Shown here: positions 8,156 through 18,027 of the stretch, one piece after another
Position numbering within the stretch: the stretch's first letter is position 1
Layout: each line of letters opens with the position of its first letter
Assembly: GCF_003217775.1 (NCBI RefSeq)
Contig: NZ_QJVJ01000001.1
Location: 682,001-746,000, forward strand
DNA from: Paenibacillus flagellatus
GTDB taxonomy: Bacteria; Bacillota; Bacilli; Paenibacillales; NBRC-103111
Direction of reading: 5' to 3'
Length of the DNA stretch: 64,000 nucleotides
Position numbers and translations under genes: made by a program
The notes under the pieces: model-generated
The model's database searches: none
What the model was told of the DNA's origin: nothing
What the model saw: the letters and a program-made list of their open reading frames with translations, nothing else

Positions 8156-8890
8156 CTATAGGCCCAACGAACTAAGCTCGGCCGCCTGCACCGGGGACCA
8201 TATTTCGTCCCACTTGCGCAGCGTATCCTCGGATACGCGGCCGTTGCCCATCCGGACGACGAACACGTTCACGGTTCGCTTGCCCCATTCCTTGTACACT
8301 TGATCCTTCGTGGCGAAATACAGGTCGATCTTGTTGCCCTTGATCGCCGAGCCGGTATCGGCCACGATCCCGTAGCCATAACCGGGAATGTAGAGAATCG
8401 TCCCCATCGGAAAAACTTTCGGGTCGGCCGCGATCGTGGACAGAACGCCTTTTCGCGCCTTTACGCCGGAGGACGTAATGCCGTATTGCGGATGCCCGGG
8501 ATGCTTGCCCGTCGATTCGACGCCCGCATAGTAGCCGGTTGCGGTCACCTCGACCGAGCCGACAAATTGCGAGACGTCATCGTGAAGCACCGGATATTTT
8601 TTATTTTTTTCGATCAGCTCTTGGCGGGATTTGATTTTCGATAGCCGCTGGGCGACCGTCTCGCGGGCGGCCGGTTCGGTAACGTCGGCATTGCGGCTTT
8701 CGGGCAGCCGGCCCAGCACCGTTTCCGTCGCTTTGGCATGAACGCCCGACGATTGGCTCGTTTCCGTCTTCCCGGAAAGGGCGAATCGGGCGTCCGAGCG
8801 GCTGGACATCGGTCCGAGCACGGTCAAGCAGGCGACGAACAGCAGCGCCGTACCGAATTTTTTGGATCGACAAATCGTCGATAATAACAT
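8156..8890 (-). CDS. Exported 3D-domain protein (YuiC/YocH-like)
   Basis: A 244-residue protein with an N-terminal export segment (about 11-27), a variable spacer, and a C-terminal 3D domain named for three conserved aspartates, here Asp156 ([11 protein letters not shown]), Asp178 ([12 protein letters not shown]) and Asp189 (NKIDLYF). Such domains resemble lytic transglycosylases (MltA type) and act on peptidoglycan in spore formers. The start at 8890 has GGGAGG about 10 nt upstream; the open frame extends 22 codons further but without a ribosome site. It sits downstream of the thrS gene with a 73-bp gap and ends in a clear terminator. Confidence 0.9.
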   Translation of the reverse strand: MLLSTICRSKKFGTALLFVACLTVLGPMSSRSDARFALSGKTETSQSSGVHAKATETVLGRLPESRNADVTEPAARETVAQRLSKIKSRQELIEKNKKYPVLHDDVSQFVGSVEVTATGYYAGVESTGKHPGHPQYGITSSGVKARKGVLSTIAADPKVFPMGTILYIPGYGYGIVADTGSAIKGNKIDLYFATKDQVYKEWGKRTVNVFVVRMGNGRVSEDTLRKWDEIWSPVQAAELSSLGL

Positions 8891-8963
8891 GGTTGGGCTA
8901 ACCTCCCTATTCAGGAGGATTCCCCGAAACCCGGTATCGTATACGGTTCGCCGCAAGCTTGGC

Positions 8964-10877
8964 TTAAACCTTCAACCGAATGTCTTCCAGCATCATCGCC
9001 TGCACCTCATCGAGTCCGTAACGCCCGACGTCGCCTTCGCCGCGCTTCCGGACGGACGCCGTGCCGGCTTTCTCCTCCTGCTCGCCGACGATGAGCATGT
9101 ACGGCGTCTTGCGAAGCTGCGCCTCGCGGATTTTGTAGCCGAGCTTCTCGTCCCGCAAATCGGCATCGGCCCGGATGCCGGCCGACCGGAGCTGCTTCTT
9201 CGTCCGCACGGCGTATTCGGCGAACTTGTCGGATACCGGGAGAACCGTCGCCTGCACCGGGGACAGCCATATCGGGAACGCACCGGCATAATGCTCCGTC
9301 AAAATGCCGACGAACCGGTCGATCGAGCCGTACACGGCGCGGTGGATGACGACCGGACGCGCTTTCCGGTTCGACTCGTCGACGTAGGACAACTCGAACT
9401 TCTCCGGCATCTGGAAGTCCAATTGAATCGTGCCGCACTGCCAGCTTCGCTTGATCGCGTCGCGAATATGGAAATCGATCTTCGGGCCGTAAAACGCGCC
9501 GTCCCCTTCGTTAAGCCGGAACGGAACGCCCCGTTCGACAAGCACGCTGCGCAGCGCATTCTCCGCCTGCTCCCACAGCTCCTCGGCCCCCATCGACTGC
9601 TCCGGCCTCGTGGACAGCTCGATTTTGTATTCGAAGCCGAACACCTTGTACATCCGGTCGATCAAATCGATCGTCCTGCCGATCTCCTCCTCGATCTGAT
9701 CGGGACGGACGAACAGATGCGCGTCGTCCTGGCAAAACGTGCGCACCCGCATCATGCCGCTCAACGCGCCCGAATATTCGTGCCGGTGCACCTGCCCGAA
9801 TTCCGCCAGCCGGATCGGCAGCTCCCGGTACGAGCGAATGCGGTTTTTGAAAATGAGCATATGTCCGGGACAGTTCATCGGCTTCAGGGCGAACGGGACG
9901 TCGTCCACCTCGCTGAAGTACATATTCTCGTGGTAATGTTCCCAATGCCCCGACTCCTCCCACAGCCGCCGATTCATCATGAACGGCGTGCGCACTTCCT
10001 CGTAGTCGTGCTCCGCGAGCATTTGGCGCGAAAATTGCTCCAGCTCGTTGCGGATCGTCATGCCGTTCGGCAAGTAGAAGGGCATGCCCGGCGCTTCCTC
10101 CGAGAATAGGAACAGCTCCTGCTCCTTGCCGATTTTCCGGTGGTCCCGCTTCTTCGCTTCCTCGAGCCGGGCGATATGATCGTCCAGCTCCGGCTTGCTT
10201 GCGAACGCCGTCCCGTACAGCCGCTGCAGCATTTTATTGTTCGAATCCCCGCGCCAGTAAGCGCCCGCCACGCTCATCAGCTTGAAGGCGCGAAGACGGC
10301 CCGTCGACGGCACGTGCGGTCCCCGGCACAAATCGGCGAATTCGCCCTGCTCGTAGATCGAAAGGACCGCGTCCTCCGGCAAATCGCGGATCAGCTCCAG
10401 CTTGAGCGGCTCCTCCGCTTCCTCGAACCGTCTCAAAGCTTCTTCGCGGCTTACTTCCCGCCGCTCGATCGGCCAATTTTCCGCGACGATCCTCTCCATC
10501 TCCCGCTCGATCTTGCCGAGATCGTCGGCCGATAGCGGCTGCTCGACATCGACGTCGTAATAAAACCCGTCCTCGATAACCGGGCCGATGCCGAGCTTGA
10601 CGGCTTTGCCGCCGTACAGCCGCTTGATCGCCTGCGCCGTCAGATGCGCCGCGCTATGCCGGTACAGCCCGAGCGCTTCGGGCGAGTCGGGCATGACGAT
10701 CTCGACGTCGGCGTCCCGATGCAACCGATGGCTCAAGTCGACGAGAACGCCGTCCACCTTGGCGGCAAGACCGTTTTTCTTGACGCCGCTTCCGAGCGAC
10801 GCCGCCACCTCCCGAACCGAAATTCCCGCTTCGAACGATTTGAGCGCCCCATCGGGCAAACGAATATGAATGGACAT
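8964..10877 (-). CDS. thrS: Threonyl-tRNA synthetase, canonical active site
   Basis: ThrRS of 637 residues with the full domain order: TGS (1-60), the editing domain with His74/His78 (YRHSAAH) and DLCRGPH, the class II catalytic core and the anticodon-binding domain. Zinc and substrate residues follow the standard pattern: Cys in MNCPGH, His in TFCQDDAH, the threonine loop [10 protein letters not shown] and His in VVIHRAV. It charges tRNA-Thr with threonine and removes mischarged serine. AGGAGG lies 8 nt before the ATG. Its own T-box leader lies upstream, and a divergent paralogue precedes it on the same strand. Having this canonical enzyme second in the tandem is unusual. Confidence 0.97.
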   Translation of the reverse strand: MSIHIRLPDGALKSFEAGISVREVAASLGSGVKKNGLAAKVDGVLVDLSHRLHRDADVEIVMPDSPEALGLYRHSAAHLTAQAIKRLYGGKAVKLGIGPVIEDGFYYDVDVEQPLSADDLGKIEREMERIVAENWPIERREVSREEALRRFEEAEEPLKLELIRDLPEDAVLSIYEQGEFADLCRGPHVPSTGRLRAFKLMSVAGAYWRGDSNNKMLQRLYGTAFASKPELDDHIARLEEAKKRDHRKIGKEQELFLFSEEAPGMPFYLPNGMTIRNELEQFSRQMLAEHDYEEVRTPFMMNRRLWEESGHWEHYHENMYFSEVDDVPFALKPMNCPGHMLIFKNRIRSYRELPIRLAEFGQVHRHEYSGALSGMMRVRTFCQDDAHLFVRPDQIEEEIGRTIDLIDRMYKVFGFEYKIELSTRPEQSMGAEELWEQAENALRSVLVERGVPFRLNEGDGAFYGPKIDFHIRDAIKRSWQCGTIQLDFQMPEKFELSYVDESNRKARPVVIHRAVYGSIDRFVGILTEHYAGAFPIWLSPVQATVLPVSDKFAEYAVRTKKQLRSAGIRADADLRDEKLGYKIREAQLRKTPYMLIVGEQEEKAGTASVRKRGEGDVGRYGLDEVQAMMLEDIRLKV

Positions 10878-10974
10878 GGTGAAAACCTCCTGATTTTATG
10901 AAAATGTTGAGCGAAAAAACGGTATTATAGGATACGGGTGTATACTATCCGAAATCGAATAACAGGCCGCCAAC

Positions 10975-11270
10975 AAAAAACGCCCGTCCCCGCAAAGGGA
11001 CGAGCGTGCTCGTGATTCCACCCTACTTCGTCTTCGCCGGCAAACCCGGCGAAAACCTCATGGCATCCGATAACGGGGATGATCCGGCGCAAGCTCATGC
11101 GGTTCGCTCGCCACGGTCCGTAAGTCGGTCCCCGGCGCCCGGTTCGCATGCGCGGCTCTCGAAGCGGTAAGCCGCCGGCCCGTCGCTTGAGGGGCTTTCA
11201 CCTGTCCCCCTCTCTCTGGGAAGCCGTACCGGCGCTCGTGTCTTCGGTCGATGCCTTTGTTCGATTTGAG
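10975..11270 (-). ncRNA. T-box riboswitch (tRNA-Thr) before the downstream thrS
   Basis: Minus-strand leader with the Stem I AG-bulge motif CAGAGAGAGG, a probable ACC (Thr) specifier in TTACC (11168-11166), the T-box sequence AGGGTGGAATCACGAG (about 11024-11009; the anti-terminator bulge that pairs with the tRNA acceptor end) and a terminator CGTCCC..GGGACGGGCG followed by six U at 10980-10975. Uncharged tRNA-Thr should permit read-through into thrS. The T-box bulge reads GGAATC rather than the usual GGAACC. No terminator separates it from the upstream thrS gene. Confidence 0.95.
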
Positions 11271-11291
11271 AGTAAACTATAACTTAGAACG

Positions 11292-13229
11292 TCATACCGT
11301 TCTGGAGCGAATGTCTTCCGTAATCATCGACACGACGTCGTTCGTCGCATGCGCGCCGATGTCGCCTTGGCCGCGCTTGCGGACGGACAGCGTGCCGTTG
11401 TTCACTTCGTTCTCGCCGACGACGAGCATGTACGGCGTCTTCTCGAGCTGCGCCTCGCGAATTTTGTAGCCGAGCTTCTCGTTGCGCAGGTCGGCTTCGG
11501 CGCGAATGCCGGCCGCCAGCAGCTTCTCGACCGTCTGCTTCGCATAGTCGTCGAATTTGTCCGAAACCGGAATGACGACCGCCTGCACCGGCGACAGCCA
11601 CGTCGGCAGCGCACCGGCGAAATTTTCGAGCAGGAACGCGGTCATCCGCTCCATCGTGCTGATAATGCCGCGGTGAATGACGACCGGACGGTGCTTGTTG
11701 CCGTCTTCGCCGATATATTCGAGACCGAACCGCTCCGGCAGCAGGAAGTCGAGCTGCGCGGTGGACAGCGTCTCTTCCTTTTTCAGCGCCGTCTTGATCT
11801 GGACGTCGAGCTTCGGTCCGTAGAACGCCGCTTCGCCTTCCGCCTCGTAGTACGGCAAGTTCATCTCCTCGACGACTTCCTTCAGCATGCGCTGGGACAT
11901 TTCCCACATGGCGTCGTCCGGGAAATATTTTTCCGTATCGTTGGGGTCGCGGTACGACAACCGGAACCGGTATTCCTTGATGCCGAAATCCTCGTACACT
12001 TGGCGAATCAGACCGATCACGCGGGCGAATTCGTCCTTGATCTGGTCCGGCCGGCAAAAGATGTGCGCGTCGTTCAGCGTCATGGCGCGAACGCGGTGCA
12101 GGCCGGTCAGCGCGCCGGACATCTCGTACCGGTGCATCGTGCCGAGCTCGGCGACGCGGATCGGCAAATCGCGGTAGCTGCGCAGGTCGCTCTTGTAAAT
12201 CATCATATGGTGCGGACAGTTCATCGGACGGAGGACGAGCTCCTCGTTATCCATCTCCATTTTCGGGAACATGTCTTCCTGGTAATGCTCCCAGTGGCCG
12301 GATATTTTATACAGCTCGACGCTGCCGAGCACCGGCGTGTAGACGTGATGATAGCCGAGCGATTCTTCCAGATCGACGATGTAGCGCTCCATCAGGCGGC
12401 GCAGCTTCGCCCCCTTGGGCAGCCAAAGCGGCAGCCCTTGGCCGACTTCCTTGGAGAAGGTGAACATTTTCAAATCTTTGCCGATCCGGCGATGGTCGCG
12501 CTTCTTCGCTTCCTCCAGCAGCACGAGGTGCTCGTCCAGCTGCGCCTTCTTCGGGAACGCGGTCCCGTATATGCGCTGCAGCATCTTGTTCTTCGAATCG
12601 CCGCGCCAGTAGGCGCCCGCCACGCTCAGCAGCTTGAACGCCTTGATCCGTCCCGTCGACGGCAGATGCGGTCCGCGGCACAGGTCGAAAAACTCGCCCT
12701 GATCGTAAATCGAGATGACCGCGTCCTGCGGCAAATCGCGGATCAGCTCCAGCTTGAGCGGATCGTCCAGCTCGGTGAAGATGCGCACCGCTTCCTCGCG
12801 GCTCACTTCGCGCCGGGTAATCGGCAAGTTCTCCTGCGTAATCTTCTCCATTTCCTTCTCGATCTTCTCGAGATCTTCCGACGACAGCGGCTGCTCCAGA
12901 TCGACGTCGTAATAGAAGCCGTCCTCGATAACCGGACCGATGCCGAGCTTCACCGCCTTGTCGCCGTAAATCCGCTTGAGCGCCTGCGCCATCAAGTGCG
13001 CCGTGCTATGGCGGTACACTTCGAGCCCGTCCGCCGAGTCGAGGGTGACGATCTCCACCTTCGCGTCGGACGCAAGCTTATGGTTCAAATCGACGACTTT
13101 CCCGTCCACCTTGCCGGCGATCGCGTTCTTCTTCAACCCTTGGCTGATCGAGCCGGCCACGTCTTCGATCGTCGCTCCCGCTTCGTATTCTCTGACCGCC
13201 CCGTCGGGCAGCGTTACTTTCACCGTCAT
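11292..13229 (-). CDS. thrS: Second threonyl-tRNA synthetase with altered threonine-binding loop
   Basis: ThrRS paralogue of 645 residues with TGS, editing (His74/His78, DLCRGPH), catalytic and anticodon domains. The Zn ligands Cys (MNCPHH) and two His (NDAH, VVIHRG) are kept, but the usual R-x-F-x-Q-D-D-A-H reads RAMTLNDAH and the usual [10 protein letters not shown] reads [10 protein letters not shown]. The Gln381 and Gln479 positions (E. coli numbering, aligned by eye) are therefore Leu and Thr. The start at 13229 has GGGAGG 9 nt upstream. It has its own sigma-A promoter and T-box and is directly upstream of the canonical thrS. It may be a distinct subfamily that is normal in this group, or an inhibitor-tolerant enzyme. 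Confidence 0.95.
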   Translation of the reverse strand: MTVKVTLPDGAVREYEAGATIEDVAGSISQGLKKNAIAGKVDGKVVDLNHKLASDAKVEIVTLDSADGLEVYRHSTAHLMAQALKRIYGDKAVKLGIGPVIEDGFYYDVDLEQPLSSEDLEKIEKEMEKITQENLPITRREVSREEAVRIFTELDDPLKLELIRDLPQDAVISIYDQGEFFDLCRGPHLPSTGRIKAFKLLSVAGAYWRGDSKNKMLQRIYGTAFPKKAQLDEHLVLLEEAKKRDHRRIGKDLKMFTFSKEVGQGLPLWLPKGAKLRRLMERYIVDLEESLGYHHVYTPVLGSVELYKISGHWEHYQEDMFPKMEMDNEELVLRPMNCPHHMMIYKSDLRSYRDLPIRVAELGTMHRYEMSGALTGLHRVRAMTLNDAHIFCRPDQIKDEFARVIGLIRQVYEDFGIKEYRFRLSYRDPNDTEKYFPDDAMWEMSQRMLKEVVEEMNLPYYEAEGEAAFYGPKLDVQIKTALKKEETLSTAQLDFLLPERFGLEYIGEDGNKHRPVVIHRGIISTMERMTAFLLENFAGALPTWLSPVQAVVIPVSDKFDDYAKQTVEKLLAAGIRAEADLRNEKLGYKIREAQLEKTPYMLVVGENEVNNGTLSVRKRGQGDIGAHATNDVVSMITEDIRSRTV

Positions 13230-13265
13230 GTCGATAAGCCTCCCGTAAAGAATCTGAATACAAAC

Positions 13266-13558
13266 AAAAAACACGCCCAATCCCGATAAGGGACGAGCGT
13301 GATGTTCTCGTGGTTCCACCCTGATTCGTTCCGCCGAACGCCGAAGCGCGGCAAAACCTCATTGGCATCCGATAACGGGGATGAAGCGTGCGGCGTCTAC
13401 TGCCGGCGAGTTCGCATACGCGAATCGCGGGTTCGAGCCCAAGCTGCAAAGGGGTAAATCCGCTGTTTGAACAGAAGGAGATTGCAGCACGTGTCTCCTC
13501 TCTCTGGACAGTCTCGCAGGGATTCGTGTCTTTGGTCGTCGCTTGTATCGATGATTGT
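13266..13558 (-). ncRNA. T-box riboswitch (tRNA-Thr) before the upstream thrS
   Basis: Minus-strand leader beginning about 8 nt after the -10 element. It has the AG-bulge motif CCAGAGAGAGG, a probable ACC specifier in TTTACC (13455-13453), the T-box AGGGTGGAACCACGAG (about 13322-13307) and a terminator CACGCTCGTCCC..GGGATTGGGCGTG followed by six U. Shares the stretch ATCCCCGTTATCGGATGCCA with the other leader, which shows that the two arose by duplication. Confidence 0.97.
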
Positions 13559-13564
13559 GACAAC

Positions 13565-13593
13565 ATAATACCGCAACGCCGGTGCGGTGTCAA
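13565..13593 (-). promoter_or_regulatory. Sigma-A promoter of the thrS T-box transcript
   Basis: Minus-strand TTGACA (13593-13588), 17-bp spacer, TATTAT (13570-13565): a near-perfect housekeeping promoter. Its -35 overlaps the stop codon of ytxC. Confidence 0.9.
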
Positions 13594-14510
13594 GGATACA
13601 GCTGGTCTTTGTTTTTGCCGGTCAGCACCGTGCCGCATACTTTGCAGTACGTGCATACTCGGGCCCGGTTCTCGAAAATTTGCAGAATCGTCTTGATCAC
13701 CTGCTCCTCCGGCTCTCGCGTGTGGATGACGATTTGCTGGGGAGACACGGAGATGAGCGTACTGACGATCATGTCCTCGAAATTGATTTCCTTGTCGAGC
13801 AGCTCGACCGTGAAGCCTTCGAATTGGTCCGTATCGATCGGCTTCATCTGATCGTTATACATCGTAAATTCGTTGCCGCCGCGGTGCATCAGATGGGCGA
13901 CCGGAATTTTCGTTTCCTGGATATAGACGAAATATTTCAGGAGCGAAATGAATTCCTGGTACTGCTGGTCCATAATGTATTCGTCGATGGCGTATTCCGC
14001 CACCTCGCACAGCTCGTTCATGTAATCGGCGAGCCTGAACCGGATGAAGCCGATCAAATTCAAGCCGTTATGCTCCTCGAGGTAGGCCGTCAGCGCATCG
14101 GCGATTTTGTTCTGACGGCGCTGCCGCGGCTTCGGCATATCGGCGGACGGCTCCGGCTGGTTCAGCACTTGCCGGCAATACTGCTCGATCGAAGCGACCT
14201 CGGCTTCGTCGTCGTAATGATACTGCCCTACGACAATATCCCGCAGCAGCTTCCGCTCCATTTCGTCCAGCACGTAAGCGGCCACCGTCTCCGCAGCCGA
14301 CCGGATGACCGGCGTTCCCGACACGTTCAACTGAAATTCGGGCAAAGCCGCCACACAGCGCAAGACCGTATGCGACTTGTACGCATCGCATTCGAACCGG
14401 ACCGGATGCCCGGCTGTATGTAAGTCCCGGGCGGCGAGCGACAGCCTCACGTACAGCTTGTCGGCATAAGACGCCCATTCTTTCGGCAAGGTCAAGGCGA
14501 ACAGTTCCAT
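13590..14510 (-). CDS. ytxC: YtxC-like sporulation protein
   Basis: A 306-residue soluble protein matching the YtxC family: LDEMERKLLRDIV, HNGLNLIGFIRFRLADYMNELCEVAEYAIDEYIMD and a terminal pair of cysteines in CTYCKVCGT. In Bacillus ytxC lies directly upstream of thrS, the same order as here. The family is annotated as sporulation-related; its biochemistry is unknown. AAGGAG is 9 nt before the ATG. The thrS promoter starts within its stop codon, so the transcripts are nested. Confidence 0.88.
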   Translation of the reverse strand: MELFALTLPKEWASYADKLYVRLSLAARDLHTAGHPVRFECDAYKSHTVLRCVAALPEFQLNVSGTPVIRSAAETVAAYVLDEMERKLLRDIVVGQYHYDDEAEVASIEQYCRQVLNQPEPSADMPKPRQRRQNKIADALTAYLEEHNGLNLIGFIRFRLADYMNELCEVAEYAIDEYIMDQQYQEFISLLKYFVYIQETKIPVAHLMHRGGNEFTMYNDQMKPIDTDQFEGFTVELLDKEINFEDMIVSTLISVSPQQIVIHTREPEEQVIKTILQIFENRARVCTYCKVCGTVLTGKNKDQLYP

Positions 14511-14661
14511 CGGACACCACTCCTTTCGTTACGCACGGGTGATGGAAAGCTCCTTTCTACAAGTATATGGCCCCATCCGACCCAATATACAAACAACTAT
14601 TTGGCACCGACCGCGCCCCCCGCCCCCCGCATAAAACGGGTCAAACGGGATCGTTTCGTTG

Positions 14662-14667
14662 TATAAT
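14662..14667 (+). promoter_or_regulatory. -10 element before the lactonase gene
   Basis: A perfect TATAAT preceded by TTG, about 76 bp before the chosen start. No convincing -35 was seen. Confidence 0.45.
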
Positions 14668-14742
14668 AAGGAAACGGGAATGCAAACGGACTATCACGAG
14701 TACGATAACGGAATCGAAACGATTTGGAGGATGATGGAACGG

Positions 14743-15621
14743 ATGGCGCAAGCGGAATTGCTTTTCGACGCCAAAGCGGCGCTCGGGGAAGGCCCGTGCT
14801 GGGACGAGCGGGACGGTCTGCTCTATTGGGTCGATATCGACGGAAAAACGCTGCACGCATTTGACGCGGATGCGCGCAAGGCGGCGTTCGCCAGGACGTT
14901 CGACCGCAAAATCGGAGCGGCGGTGCCGCGGAAGTCCGGGGGGTTCGTGTTGGCGATGGAGGACGGCTTTTACGGTTACGACCCTGCGAGCGACCGGCTC
15001 GAGGCGCTGGGCAATCCGGCCGGACGGAAGCCGGGAACCCGGTTCAACGACGGCAAATGCGACGCGGCCGGACGGTTCTGGGCCGGGACGATGGCGATGG
15101 ACGGGACGCCGCGACAGGGTGCCTTGTATTGCCTCGAGACGGACGGCACGATCCGTACCGTGCTGGAGGACGTATCGTGCTCGAACGGACTGGATTGGAG
15201 TCCGGACAATCGGACGATGTATTATATCGATTCGCCTACGAAACGGGTTCAGGCGTTCGATTACGACTTGGCGTCGGGCTCCCTCTCCAATCCGCGGGTC
15301 GTCGTCGAAGTGACGGAGCCGGGGGCGGTGCCGGACGGCATGTCTTGCGACGCCGAGGGCATGATCTGGGTCGCGCTGTGGGACGGCTACGGGATCCGGA
15401 GATGGAACCCGCACACCGGGGAACGGCTGCTCGCCGTCGAGGTGCCGGCGGCCCAATCGAGCTCGTGCACGTTCGGAGGCGCGAACCGGGACCGGCTGTT
15501 CATCACGTCGGCGCGGACCGGCATCCCCGAATCGGAGCTGGCCAAGCAGCCATTCGCGGGCGGCCTGTTCGTCTTCGAGGCCGGCGTCTGCGGGCAGCCG
15601 ACCCGTGCGTTCGGCGGCTAA
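14743..15621 (+). CDS. SMP-30/gluconolactonase/LRE-family protein
   Basis: A 292-residue six-bladed propeller protein of the SMP-30/regucalcin group. Visible motifs are LGEGPCWDE with the first metal-binding Glu, RFNDGKCDAAGRFWAGTM with the conserved Asn-Asp-Gly, SNGLDWSPD and PDGMSCDAEGMIWVA, which carry the Asn and Asp ligands of the divalent metal. Members hydrolyse sugar lactones such as gluconolactone or pentonolactones. GGAGG is at 14726-14730; ATG codons at 14731, 14734 and 14743 are all possible and 14743 gives a 12-nt spacing. A further upstream ATG (14680) lies only a few bases after the expected transcript start. Single gene with a strong terminator. Confidence 0.9.
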   Translation: MAQAELLFDAKAALGEGPCWDERDGLLYWVDIDGKTLHAFDADARKAAFARTFDRKIGAAVPRKSGGFVLAMEDGFYGYDPASDRLEALGNPAGRKPGTRFNDGKCDAAGRFWAGTMAMDGTPRQGALYCLETDGTIRTVLEDVSCSNGLDWSPDNRTMYYIDSPTKRVQAFDYDLASGSLSNPRVVVEVTEPGAVPDGMSCDAEGMIWVALWDGYGIRRWNPHTGERLLAVEVPAAQSSSCTFGGANRDRLFITSARTGIPESELAKQPFAGGLFVFEAGVCGQPTRAFGG

Positions 15622-15632
15622 ACGCAAGCATA

Positions 15633-15684
15633 ACGGCAGTCCGATGCGGATCGATCGTCCCCGCTTCGGTCTGCCGTTTTTTTT
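15633..15684 (+). terminator. Intrinsic terminator of the lactonase gene
   Basis: ACGGCAG (15633-15639) pairs with CTGCCGT (15671-15677), with further pairing inside, followed by eight T in a row. Confidence 0.9.
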
Positions 15685-15779
15685 CGCATGCTGAGCCGGC
15701 CGACCCGGCGCTCCGCCTGGCGTCCCGCTTAAAAACGAACGGCTTCGGCCACACTAATGCCGATCGGGAGGTGTGCCGA

Positions 15780-16628
15780 ATGCCGTCTTTTGTTCCTTAT
15801 GCCGTCTTGATACTCGTCATGTTGACGAGCTTGATTACGATTCTCGCGCATTTCCGCGACTACCGGCTTTTTCTTATATTTCTCGCCTATTCCGGGATGA
15901 TTTACGTCTTCGAATATGCGATCGTCGTCTTGATGAACGGCTATTCCTACTACCCGAATCTTCTTCCGATCCGCTACTTGGACAACTTGCTCGGATCGAT
16001 CTTCTCCAATCTGCTGGCCGTTCCGGTCATCGCCCTGTTCATCGCCGTTTACCGGCTGGGGAACCGTTGGATTTTGTTGTTCGCCCTGCTCTTGAGCGGG
16101 GTCGAATGGCTGTTTGAACGTATGGGGGTCTACGAGACCTATTGGTGGAAAGTCCCTTACACGACGGCGGCGCTTCTGTTCTTCTTCTGGCTGGCGCGAT
16201 GCTGGATCGTTTGGCTTCAGCGGGGCAACCGCGCGATCCGATACGTCACCTTGGTCATGTATTCGTCCAGTCTGATCGATACGCTGGTATTCGTGCTGAT
16301 CGCAGGCGGAGTTCGTCTGTTCCGCGTCGGCGTCTTCGACGATCCTTACCGGGACGACGTATTCGTATCCGCCCTTTTCGGCTTCTTCAAGGCGCTGCTT
16401 CTTGCCGGCGCCGTATATTGGACCGACGGGATCCGCTGGATCGCCGCCGCCCTCGCGGCCATCTTCGCGATCCAGATCGTCCTGATCCGGTGCGATATAT
16501 TGCATGTGTTTGTTCCGTATTGGCTCTATTTTCTTATGTACGCGCCGTGCTGCTTCTTCGTCGCCTGGCTGATCGCCATCGGCAAACGTTCCTTGAACGA
16601 TTGGTCGGCTTTTCCCTCGAGACGATAA
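15780..16628 (+). CDS. Multi-pass membrane protein (CBO0543-like)
   Basis: An integral membrane protein of 282 residues with about seven or eight hydrophobic helices spread along its length and short loops (for example AVLILVMLTSLITILAHF at the start and a helix ending in FVAWLIAIGKRSLNDW). The layout resembles the CBO0543 family found in spore-forming Firmicutes; no catalytic motif or transport signature is visible, and that family has no known function. GGGAGG lies 8 nt before the ATG. It is a single gene, convergent with mqnC, and shares the hairpin between them. Confidence 0.65.
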   Translation: MPSFVPYAVLILVMLTSLITILAHFRDYRLFLIFLAYSGMIYVFEYAIVVLMNGYSYYPNLLPIRYLDNLLGSIFSNLLAVPVIALFIAVYRLGNRWILLFALLLSGVEWLFERMGVYETYWWKVPYTTAALLFFFWLARCWIVWLQRGNRAIRYVTLVMYSSSLIDTLVFVLIAGGVRLFRVGVFDDPYRDDVFVSALFGFFKALLLAGAVYWTDGIRWIAAALAAIFAIQIVLIRCDILHVFVPYWLYFLMYAPCCFFVAWLIAIGKRSLNDWSAFPSRR

Positions 16629-16630
16629 CA

Positions 16631-16664
16631 AAAAAAACCGGACGACTTCAACGGAAATCGTCCG
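16631..16664 (-). terminator. Terminator between the membrane protein and mqnC
   Basis: CCGGACGA (16637-16644) pairs with TCGTCCGG (16657-16664). The A-tract 16629-16636 gives a U-run for the minus-strand mqnC transcript. Confidence 0.85.
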
Positions 16665-16686
16665 GAGGGTATGAGGGCGGTACCGC

Positions 16687-17826
16687 TCAGTTCTGCATGA
16701 CAAAATCGTTCTCGACCTTCTCGTTCGCATCGTCGAACACGCGCAAAATGTCGTAGCGCGTATTGCGCTGAGCCGGAATTTTGCCTGCTTGGCGAATCAA
16801 ATCGAGCGTCGAGGAGATGTTCACCTTATGCGTCGTGCCCGCAGCGGAGACGACGTTCTCCTCGATCATCGTGCTGCCGAAGTCGTTGCACCCGTATTGA
16901 AGCGACAGCTTGCCGACCTCCGGCCCCATCGTCACCCACGACGACTGGAAGTTCGGAATGTTGTCGAGCATGAGGCGGCTGATCGCGACGTTTTTCAAAT
17001 AATCGTCCGGTCCGAGCTTCTCCGCCTTCAAGTTCGTATTGTCCGGCTGGAACGTCCACGAGATGAACGCGAGGAAGCCCGGAGACGCATAGCCGTTGCG
17101 AATGCATTCGTCCTGGGCGTCGCGTACGCGCAGCAGATGGAGCACCCGCTCCTCCATCAGCTCGCCGAAGCCGATGACCATCGTCGCCGTCGTGCTCATG
17201 CCGATCCGGTGCGCCGTCTTCATGACGTCCATCCACTCCGTCCAGCTGCCTTTCAGCCGGCTGATCTTGCGGCGCGTCCGGTCGTCCAATATTTCGCCTC
17301 CGCCGCCCGGCAGCGAGTCGAGTCCCGCTTCGTGAATCGCCCGGATGACTTCCTCGAGCGACAAGCCCTCGGACACTTCCTTCATCTTCCATATTTCCGC
17401 CGGCGAAAACGAGTGCATCGTGATGCTCGGGAACCGTTTCTTGATTTCGCGCAGCAAGTTCGTGTAATAGCTGAACGGCAAGTTCGGGTTCGTCCCGCCC
17501 TGCATCAAAATTTCCGTTCCCCCGACGTCGATCGTCTCCTGGATTTTGCGGAAAATCGTCTCGTCCGGAAGCACGTAGCCTTCCTTCGAGCCCGGCGGCC
17601 GGTAAAACGCGCAAAACCGGCAGTACACGTCGCAAATATTCGTATAGTTAACGTTCCGGCCGATGACGAACGTCGTGACCGGCTCCGGATGAAATTTCTG
17701 CATGATCCGATTGGCGGCCGCGCCCATCTTCTCGATTTCGTCGGAGTCGTACAGCGCCAGGCCGTCCTCCAAGTCCAGTCGTTGCCCCGCGATCGCTTTG
17801 TCCAATATGCGGTCGATCCGGCTCAT
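16687..17826 (-). CDS. mqnC: Cyclic dehypoxanthinyl futalosine synthase (radical SAM)
   Basis: Radical SAM enzyme of 379 residues that cyclises dehypoxanthine futalosine in the futalosine route to menaquinone. The Cx3Cx2C cluster motif is CDVYCRFC, followed by GGTEILMQGGTNP and PGGGGEIL, characteristic of MqnC. The start at 17826 is set by AAGGAG 8 nt upstream; two closer in-frame starts overlap that site. No other mqn gene is in the window, so the pathway genes are dispersed. Cytoplasmic; needs a 4Fe-4S cluster and S-adenosylmethionine. Confidence 0.95.
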   Translation of the reverse strand: MSRIDRILDKAIAGQRLDLEDGLALYDSDEIEKMGAAANRIMQKFHPEPVTTFVIGRNVNYTNICDVYCRFCAFYRPPGSKEGYVLPDETIFRKIQETIDVGGTEILMQGGTNPNLPFSYYTNLLREIKKRFPSITMHSFSPAEIWKMKEVSEGLSLEEVIRAIHEAGLDSLPGGGGEILDDRTRRKISRLKGSWTEWMDVMKTAHRIGMSTTATMVIGFGELMEERVLHLLRVRDAQDECIRNGYASPGFLAFISWTFQPDNTNLKAEKLGPDDYLKNVAISRLMLDNIPNFQSSWVTMGPEVGKLSLQYGCNDFGSTMIEENVVSAAGTTHKVNISSTLDLIRQAGKIPAQRNTRYDILRVFDDANEKVENDFVMQN

Positions 17827-18027
17827 CCCCATCACTCCTTCGACTAATTCTTTTCAATCGTACCACATCGGAAGCGGGAAAAACAGTGAACGAATCGGGA
17901 ACGCCCCGAGCCATAGAGAGCGATTCCTTTCCGACGTAAAGAAAACCGCCCCCGGCACGGCGCGTTGGCGTCGCGGGCGGGGACGGCTTCGAGCGTTGCC
18001 GATTACTGGGATAGCCGGCTAATCGCT

